Assembly (NCBI GenBank): GCA_003254885.1
Contig: QANT01001720.1
Span: forward strand, 1-22,572
Direction of reading: 5' to 3'
Origin: Purshia tridentata
Lineage: Eukaryota; Streptophyta; Magnoliopsida; Rosales; Rosaceae
Length of the DNA stretch: 22,572 bases
Shown here: piece after piece, positions 15,998 through 22,572 of the stretch
Numbering within the stretch: the first letter of the stretch is position 1
How the letters are laid out: every line of letters starts with the position of its first letter
Translations under genes and position numbers: made by a program
The notes under the pieces: generated by a model
What the model saw: only the letters and a program-made list of their open reading frames with translations
Told to the model about the DNA's origin: nothing
The model's database searches: none

Positions 15998-17072
15998 GTA
16001 ATTACTAATTACTAATACTTGTCACTTCTTTGTAATGTAATCAAGTGTTCACTTCCCGCAATGAAGAGAAATGCAGCTCTTATATTAATCTATAATAGTG
16101 CTTTTTGTTTAGGCTATGTTCTTAGAGAATCTTGAAATGATGGTATGGCTAAGTAGTTTCAATTTGACTTATGTTCTGCACATATGATCCTTGAAGAATG
16201 TATTAAAGTATTTGACAATTCTGATCGTGGAGTTGTAAAGTTAAAATAGAATTAATGTTCTCATAATTAATAAAAGTTTCCTCCTTGAATAAGAGTACTA
16301 TAAATATCAATTTTGCATTAATGAAAGTAACATGTAGAATCATATATATATGGCCCGTAATATATGTAGAACTGAATGGTCCCTTTAATTTGTCTAGGTG
16401 GGATATATTGCACTAGCAAATTCATGCGTATTATTAGTACTATACAGAAATACTTAAGTACCACTTTTACTGAGTAACAAAGAACAATAGCAAAAAAAAA
16501 TTTGAAAATGAAGAAGCCTAAAAGGAATCAAACACAATAGCTCTAAAGAGTTCCCAGGTCTTCTTGAATTTCAAATTTCAAATGTTGTGAGAAATTATTG
16601 ATCGAGGATAGACCAATCTCTTACATTTTAAAAGCAGTCACCAAATAGAGTCTTTCTTTAAATGATAGAAAAACAATCCTCACCATTATAAGCCTACACT
16701 CTCACATCTTCATGATCAAATCTCATCCAATTTCTTTTTCTGTACATATGTATTTCATTCTTTTTATTGAACATACCATCTTGTTTTTAGTAAAGCATCA
16801 TGGTTTCACTAGTCCAAAATGATTTTCACAACAAAAAGAAATCTGGGAATTAACATCTAGGTTTTCTATTACCAAATGATTTTTGCTTTTCATATTAGCA
16901 TGACTTTGTTTTTCTGGTTTTCGGGGTTAAGGCAGCTTTAATTATATGGATACTTTGAGTGTTTTATGTTCTCTACTTTTCTAGCAAGTGATGAATTTAT
17001 CTTTATTGGTTAAATAGGAGCAATACAAATCATGAACATGACCAATCAGCTCACCTTCAACTCATTTTTCAG
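15998..17072 (+). other. AT-rich leader or intron region of CACTA2
   Basis: About 1.07 kb with no gene, repeat or RNA recognised. It separates the 147-bp duplication from the probable leader exon at 17073. Confidence 0.5.
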
Positions 17073-17140
17073 GTTTACTTTGTTGGGAATAGAATATAGA
17101 ACCAGCCGCCCGTTTTACACATAAGGAATTGCTAACCCAG
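17073..17140 (+). other. Probable second leader exon of CACTA2
   Basis: 68 bp between CATTTTTCAG and a GTATATTT donor, ending AACCCAG. The boundaries are good plant splice sites, but no transcript supports them here. Confidence 0.35.
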
Positions 17141-17284
17141 GTATATTTGCAATTATTTACTTTAGTCAGATTTATGCTTGTTGTTTAATTTTTGCTAGCA
17201 TGCATATAAGTTTTTTGAAGTTAGCTGGGGGAACAATAAAATAGCTAGTGTAAATTTATGTTTGGTAGACTTGTTGAGTTTATG

Positions 17285-17380
17285 GAATAATAGGTTGCAG
17301 GTCTGAGGGTTTCATATGGGCTATATTTTTTTTCCTTGAATAATAGGTTGCTAGTCTAAGGGTTTCTTATGAGCTATTTA
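17285..17380 (+). repeat. 53-bp-period imperfect duplication
   Basis: About 40 bp starting GAATAATAGGTTGC at 17285 recur at 17338 with several substitutions. It lies between the leader exon and the start codon, probably in an intron. Confidence 0.8.
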
Positions 17381-17560
17381 TTTTTCATAACATGTTTGAC
17401 TCCTAGATGGAAATACAGTACATACATAGTATGTGTCTTAGGTAAAAAATGTATTAAATTGTGCTTGTTTTATAAGAGTTGAAAATTTTGCATATTATGA
17501 CTTTTCTTAATATTGAATTGGTTTCTGTTTATGTGAATTTAATATTGGAAAGTAAGGGAA

Positions 17561-19051
17561 ATGGATAAAACATGGATGCATGCTGATAGAAGGACCAAGG
17601 AGTATGAGGTTGGGGTTGATAATTTTTTGGGATTTGCATTAGAAAATGCTACCAATCCTAAGTACATTCATTGTCCTTGTGAGAAATGTGGAAACTTGAG
17701 TAAGTTTACCCTCAACATAGTAAGAGAGCATCTTTACTTTAATGGTATTGATAAGCGATATAAGAATTGGATATGGCATGGTGAGTGTACTGCCCATAGA
17801 AGTTTGGAATCAGAAAATTGTGTCTTTGAGTCTGAAACAGTCAACATGTGCGAAGATGCATTTGATAATTTCAATGAGAATACAGATGAGTTTATGAAAT
17901 TTGTTAAGGAAGGAGAGAGACCCTTATACCCAAATTGTCTTAATTACAGCAAGTTATCGGCTCTGATCAAGTTGTTCAATTTGAAGGCAAAACACGGTCA
18001 TTCTGACAATAGCTTTACTGATATGTTGGTCATCTTTGGAGATATGCTTCCAAAGGGTCATTTGCTTCCCTTATCTATGTATGAGGCGAAGAAGACATTA
18101 TCTGCTTTAGGAATGGAATATGAGAAGATTCATGCATGTCCGAACAACTGTATTTTGTATAGAAAAGCGTATGAAAATGACATAAGGTGCCCCAAGTGTG
18201 ATTTATCTCGGTGGAAGGTCAACAAGGAAGAAGTTGAGAAGGAAGGGGTGCCAGCAAAAGTATTGTGGTACTTTCCACCTATTCCAAGATTTAAACGGAT
18301 GTTTAAATCTTGTGAGACTTCAAAGAATCTAACTTGGCATGCTGAACACAAAGTGAGTGACGGCATGATGCGCCATCCGGCCGATTCTCCAGCTTGGAAG
18401 TTAGTTGACCAAAAGTGGCCCGATTTTGCAAGTGAGCCTAGAAATTTAAGGCTTGCCCTCTCCGCTGATGGGATAAATCCACACAGTTCCCTCAGTAGTC
18501 GGTATAGTTGTTGGCCTATACTTTTAGTGACTTATAATCTTCCTCCTTGGTTATGCATGAAGAGGAAATTTATGATGTTAACTTTGTTGATTTCTGGTCC
18601 TAGGCAGCCGGGAAACGATATAGACGTGTACTTAGAACCATTGGTTGATGATTTGAAGACCTTGTGGGAGGGAATTGATGGAGTGCATGATGGGTTCAGA
18701 AAAGACACCTTCACTTTGAGGGCTATACTTTTATGGACAATTAATGATTTTCCAGCTTACGGTAACTTGTCTGGGTGCACAGTTAAGGGTTATAAAGCAT
18801 GTCCTATCTGCGGAGAAAACACAGATTCAATTTTTTTGAAACATGGTAAAAAAATTTGTTTCCAAGGCCACCGAAGATTCTTGAACTGCAACCACCCATA
18901 TCGAAAACAAAAGGCTGCTTTTAATAACAAGCAAGACTATCGTGAGGCTCCTACACCTTTAAGTGGTGAAGATGTCTTAGAAAAAGTTTGTGGAATTAAT
19001 TGTAACCTCGGAAAGACTAAGTCAACCAAGCACTTAGGTGGTGAACCCTGA
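17561..19051 (+). pseudogene. CACTA2 transposase, N-terminal part: Transposase-associated domain and TNP2
   Basis: A 496-codon frame. Residues 1-75 form the Transposase-associated domain (MDKTWMHADRRTKEYEVGV, the CPCEKCGN cysteine cluster, HLYFNGID, WIWHGE). Residues from about 125 to 475 form TNP2 (PF02992): LYPNC, HGHSDNSFTDML, the cysteine-rich CPNNCILYRK and RCPKCDLSRW, LALSADGINPH, YNLPPWLCMK, GNDIDVYLEPL, LLWTINDFPAYGNLSG, CPICGENT and GHRRFL. This domain is the catalytic core that cuts the element ends. The start is the family's usual MDK(T/S)WM. The frame ends at a premature TGA after GGEP; the following sequence continues the family pattern in another frame (WKKRSIFF, from about 19062), so one base appears lost near 19050. 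It is otherwise well preserved. Confidence 0.93.
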
Positions 19052-20000
19052 CTGCATGTTGGAAGAAAAGATCAATTTTCTTTGACCTTGAGTATTGGAA
19101 GTCGCTTCATGTTCGACATTCCTTGGATGTAATGCACATTGAGAAAAACGTGTGCGAGAGCATTATAGGAACTCTACTGAACATTCAAGGGAAGACCAAA
19201 GATGGAGTGGCATCACGTTTAGATATGGTGGCAATGGGAGTTAGACTTGATTTGGCACCCGAGGTTGGGAATAAAAGAACTTTTTTACCAACAGCTCCAT
19301 ACACTCTTTCTAGGGTTGAGAAAAAAACATTATGTAGCTGTTTGTTGGGTATCAAGGTCCCCGAAGGTTACTCTTCAAATGTGCGAAACCTTGTATCTAT
19401 GGAAGAGTTGAAATTGTTTGGTTTAAAGTCTCATGATTGCCATACATTGATGCAACAATTACTACCCATAGCCATACATTCGGTGCTGCCCATCCATGTT
19501 AGATATGCAATAACTAGGCTGTGTTTTTTCTTTAATGCTCTTTGCACTAAAGTGGTCGATGTTTCGAAGTTAGATAAAGTGCAATCTGATCTTATTGAAA
19601 CTTTATGTTTATTGGAGAAGATTTTCCCCCCTTCGTTCTTTGATATAATGGTGCATTTAACCGTTCACCTTATAAGAGAAGTTCGATTGTGCGGACCAGT
19701 ATATTTTAGATGGATGTATCCATTTGAAAGAGGCATGAAAATCTTAAAAGGTTATGTAAGGAACCGTAATCGACCCGAGGGTTGCATTGCTGAAAGTTAT
19801 ATTGGTGAGGAAGCTGTGGAGTTTTGCTCCGAATATTTATCTGATGCAGCTGCAATTGGAATTCCTCATTCGCGCATGGGGGTAAAAAATAGCAGTAGAC
19901 CCCTCTCAGGGACCAAGGCACATTTTGTAGATCGTGAATCTTGGGAGCAAGCACATCGAATTGTATTGGAGAATGCCTCAGAAATCGAACCTTATGCCAA
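19052..20000 (+). pseudogene. CACTA2 transposase, middle part: end of TNP2 and DUF4218
   Basis: Continuation of the transposase after the frameshift. SIFFDLEYWK, VRHSLDVMHIEKNVCES and GTLLNIQGKTKDG close the TNP2 domain. DUF4218 follows with SHDCHTLMQQLLPI, HVRYAITRLCFFFN, FPPSFFDIMVHLTVHL, GPVYFRWMYPFERGM, KGYVRNRNRPEGCIAESY and EEAVEFCSEYL. An ATG at 19123 opens a 293-codon frame but is internal to the original protein. The exon ends at 20000 (TATGCCAA) before a GTAAGT donor. Confidence 0.92.
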
Positions 20001-20076
20001 GTAAGTGTATTTATCCCCCATATTTCAGGGTCTATTTTTTTCAAATCATCACATTTTTAATCCAATTTGTTTGTAG

Positions 20077-20183
20077 AGAACACATGGCCTACTTGAATGA
20101 ACTTCATTCACGTAAAAAAAAAAGGTGGAAAGTGGTTGCTAGAAGAGCACAATCGTGAATTTATCTACTAGTTACGTCAAAAG
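20077..20183 (+). pseudogene. CACTA2 transposase exon 2, frameshifted
   Basis: Bounded by TTTGTAG and GTATTAG. It reads EHMAYLNELHS, then an A10 run (20114-20123) shifts the frame by one base. In the other frame the conserved KWLLEEHNREFI appears, with a TAG at 20169-20171 where CACTA1 has tryptophan (FSSWLR). Two independent lesions thus sit in this exon. The intron 20184-20282 follows. Confidence 0.8.
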
Positions 20184-20282
20184 GTATTAGTAAGTTACAT
20201 GTACAAAGGTTTTATTGCTACATTTAAATTATTTTGTTGAGGGTCAGTGTTACAAAGTGTAACTCATTTTTTGTTAACATAG

Positions 20283-20957
20283 GTTGAAGATGAAATTGAA
20301 CTTGGAGAAGTAGAGATATCACCATCATTGAGGCGGCTAGCTCAAGGTCCATCAATGAGTGTGTTGAAGTATGATGGCTATGAGATTGGAGGGTGCCATT
20401 TTCACACAAAGAAACGGGACAATGTGCGTGCTGTCCAAAATAGTGGGGTTAGCTTGGTGGCGAATACAATGCAAGTGTCGAGCGCAAAAGATAAGAATCC
20501 AGTCTACGCTAACATGGTTTTCTATGGTGTTATCCAAGAAATTTGGGAGCTAGATTATAGTGATTTTCGAGTCCCTTTGTTTAAGTGTGTGTGGGTTGAG
20601 AGTAATAAGGGCATAAAGACAGATAACCTAGGGTTCGTATTAGTTAATCTTAATAGAATAGGTCACAGGAACGATGTATTTGCATTGGCTGCCCAAGTAA
20701 AGCAAGTCTTTTATGTAGAAGATCCACTTGATTCGAATTGGTCAGTCGTGCTTGCAGCCCCTAATAGAGACTATAATGACTATGCTCATGAGGATGATCT
20801 AAGGGACATTGTGGTTGATCATCCATCCTTTACCAATGCTCTTCCATCTGTTGAAGAGTTTGATGAGCTAATGAATGAAGATGATACCACTTACAAAAGG
20901 GCAGATTGTGAGGGGATATGGATAGATCACGCTCAAAAAAAGAAAAAGAAAATATAA
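20283..20957 (+). pseudogene. CACTA2 transposase exon 3: DUF4216 domain and C-terminus
   Basis: Starts after AACATAG with VEDEIELGEVEI and stays open to TAA. DUF4216 signatures: RRLAQGP, YDGYEIGGCHFHTKKRD, QNSGVSLVANT, FYGVIQEIWELDY, VPLFKCVWVES, GFVLVNLNRIGH, FALAAQVKQVFYVEDP and NWSVVLAAP. It ends with an acidic stretch and a lysine-rich tail (KKKKK), possibly a nuclear signal. The exon itself is intact, but it lies downstream of the frameshift and the stop, so the whole gene is inactive unless expressed separately from the ATG at 20328. Confidence 0.9.
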
Positions 20958-21274
20958 TAGGGAGAAAGCATTTTATATTTTGTGTATTGTAATGGTACTG
21001 CTGCTATTGTGATCATTTTTGTGTAATGGTACTATTGGTATTGTGTTGCCAACATGTAATTCAATAGGATTTTTGTGTATTTATTATATTTTGCAAATTT
21101 GAATACGTATTCATTTAATACAAGGAAAGGGTTGTATTCATCATATAATTCATTTAATTCTTATATGTTTTTATTTGTGTATTCATGTAATTCTATATAT
21201 GGTTGTATTTAATTATATTTCAATTTTAAGCAAATTATTTATTTGTATTCTAACTTTCTATGCTTCAATTCATA
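20958..21274 (+). other. AT-rich spacer between the two CACTA2 genes
   Basis: No gene recognised. Several AATGGTACT/TGTGTATT-type phrases recur. It is likely the 3' end of the transposase gene and the promoter or first intron of the next gene. Confidence 0.5.
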
Positions 21275-21745
21275 ATGAATAGGAGTTGCAAAACTGATAT
21301 AGCTACACCAAGAAAAAAGAAGGGTGTTTCACATGCCAACTCAAAACTAAAGGCCAAGTCTAAGGCCAAATCAATAGTAAAGGCCAAGTCCAAGGCCAAG
21401 GAAGCCTCACCAGCCAACTCATTGTCCACAAATGCCTCTCCAGCCAAGTCCAACTCCAAAGAAGCTTCTTCGGTCAAGTCCAAGTCGAAGCAGCCCCTTA
21501 CAAATGCAAATGATGCCAAACAAACCAAAAGTGGTGTTACAAAAATGCACGGGATTGTCTTGAAGAAAGCGCTGGGAAAAAAGGTGAAAGTGGACTTTAA
21601 TACCTATGGCGCACCTTGTGGAGATGCTCGTTCAGCTTTAATGTTATACATAGGGGTGTTGGCACGGACCACAGTGCCTATCATTTTTGATAACTGGCCA
21701 GCTGTGTCAGATAACCTTAAAAACAAGATATGAGAGGATGTTGAG
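21275..21745 (+). pseudogene. CACTA2 second gene, Transposase_24-like, first exon
   Basis: A frame from ATG 21275 (an in-frame ATG exists at 21260). About 85 residues are rich in Lys, Ser and Ala with repeated AKSKAKS and ASPANS phrases, a basic low-complexity tail like those of DNA-binding or linker-histone-like regions. The Transposase_24 core follows: KKALGKKVKVDFN, GAPCGDARSALMLYIGVLARTTVPI and FDNWPAVSD. TGA at 21731-21733 stands where the family has the tryptophan of IWEDV, and EDVE follows in the same frame up to a GTAATA donor at 21746. The remaining exons are missing or lie beyond LTR-F. Confidence 0.78.
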
Positions 21746-21861
21746 GTAATAATATATACTATTTAATATTATAGTTTTGTATTTTTCAATGCATTTTGTA
21801 TGGACTGAAAATATTCTAACACATAATTTTCATCTTACGAGTGGCTGAACCCATAATAATA

Positions 21862-21970
21862 TTCAACACTTTAGTTTCTGATTTGGCGGCATTTTAATTT
21901 GGATGAAGTTATGCTGACCCTATATATTCAACACTTTAATTTCTGATTTGGACCAATTTTAATTTGGAGT
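21862..21970 (+). repeat. Imperfect direct repeat, period about 67 bp
   Basis: A segment of about 42 bp with ATATTCAACACTTTA, TTTCTGATTTGG and TTTTAATTTGGA occurs twice upstream of LTR-F, in CACTA2 intron or spacer sequence. Confidence 0.75.
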
Positions 21971-21983
21971 GAGGGTGAGTAGT

Positions 21984-22572
21984 TGTAACACCCCGCACCT
22001 TTCAAAGTGGTTTTGAAAAGCTTTTTAAAAGTTTTCGGGATTTTATTTGGAAAGTAAAACGTTTTGGACGTTTTCCAAATTTTAAAGTTTGATTTTAAAA
22101 GGGGGCAAAAGTTGACTTTTTGTTCGGGAGGTCTTTTCGCGTTGACTTTGGGTTCATTGGAAAGGTCTCGTTCTCACGAGTTCGTAGACACGTAGCACGC
22201 GTCAAACAGAGCTACGGTTTGAAAGTTACTGACGTGTGAAGAGAAGGACACATTGGTAATTTTGAAAAATGTGATTTTAAAAGCCCAAAAACCCCGACTT
22301 TTTCACACTTTCTCTCTCCTCCCTCCCGACGTCTTTCTCGCGACATCACTTTCAGCCGCGCCTTTCGCCGGCGCGTGGGGGCACGTCCGGCGGCGGGCCG
22401 GCCTGGTTTTTGGCTCGCCGTGCTCGGCTCTCTCCCCTCTTCCTTCCCATGGTGGCGGCTCGCCGTGAAACAGCTCGGAAAGTGGAGAACCAAATCGCGC
22501 ACAGTCGACGTCTGCGGCGATCTCGCCGTTTTCGGCGACGACGAGGCTCAGTGACTGCCCAGATCTCTTCCT
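21984..22572 (+). mobile_element. LTR-F, 5' part, inserted in CACTA2
   Basis: Starts TGTAACACCCCGC, highly similar to LTR-E over the whole visible stretch: the same promoter, CT-rich leader and GC-rich leader including the CGCGACATCACT and CGCGTGGGGGC phrases. The preceding five bases GTAGT (21979-21983) would be the target duplication. It has one W-box pair (22112 and 22142, 30 bp apart) and no heat-shock element. It continues past the window, so whether a full retrotransposon follows is unknown. Confidence 0.85.

Larger units (their letters stand above)
14490..21983 (+). mobile_element. CACTA2, En/Spm-type DNA transposon (5' end to LTR-F insertion)
   Basis: The 5' terminus CACTACTACAAAA at 14490 is the canonical CACTA end, preceded by ATC (14487-14489), which would be the 3-bp target duplication. 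It interrupts the second gene of CACTA1. Subterminal repeats, an untranslated leader region, a TNP2-type transposase gene and a Transposase_24 gene follow in the standard order. The 3' terminus is not visible because LTR-F starts at 21984 and the window ends. Protein similarity to CACTA1 is only moderate, so the two belong to different lineages. Confidence 0.88.

Noticed and set aside
15628..16008. 126-codon frame with a 49-residue tandem repeat
   Set aside because: Created by the 147-bp tandem duplication in a leader/intron region with splice-site-like sequence; the reverse strand is equally open.

Overview
The window looks like a transposon-only stretch of a plant nuclear genome, probably a eudicot. 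No host gene, tRNA or rRNA was recognised. The evidence is two En/Spm (CACTA) elements carrying the plant-specific TNP2, DUF4218, DUF4216 and Transposase_24 modules, plant-style GT-AG introns, and many long LTRs. The species cannot be named from this sequence.

Layout. An old degraded CACTA element (CACTA1, + strand) is the substrate. Its transposase exons lie at 2010-2115, 2209-2254, 7144-7291 and 12999-13401. Its second gene lies at about 13674-14489. LTR-type insertions split it. LTR0 (+) ends at 1963 and is itself broken by LTR-A (-, 1-887). A head-to-head composite of LTR-B (+) and LTR-C (-) fills 2255-7138, with 5-bp target duplication GATGC. LTR-D (-) fills 7292-12993 (duplication GATGG) and is broken by LTR-E (+, 7978-10839, duplication GTTAC). 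Removing the insertions plus one target duplication restores a single CACTA1 reading frame. A second CACTA element (CACTA2, + strand) starts at 14490 inside the second gene of CACTA1. It carries a nearly complete but inactivated transposase (17561-20957) and a Transposase_24 gene (21275-21745), and is interrupted at 21984 by LTR-F, which runs off the window.

The LTR family is the unusual part. Each LTR is about 2.7-2.9 kb, begins TGTAAC and, where the 3' end is present, ends in CA. Inside are W-box pairs 30 bp apart, in three copies a perfect heat-shock element in a 24-bp-arm palindrome, a pyrimidine-rich GC-rich leader, and what look like two spliceosomal introns with a 56-57 nt exon between them (larger in LTR-E). 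LTR-B lacks intron 1 exactly at the predicted splice junction, as a copy of spliced RNA would. Intron 2 holds a very conserved block followed by an array of alternating pyrimidine-purine units, and its 5' splice site is complementary to a segment near its 3' end.

Subfamilies. LTR0/A/B/C/D form one subfamily (two W-box modules where the 5' end is visible). E and F form another (one module, no heat-shock element). The autonomous partner and the internal retrotransposon genes are not in the window, so the complete insertions are best read as solo LTRs.
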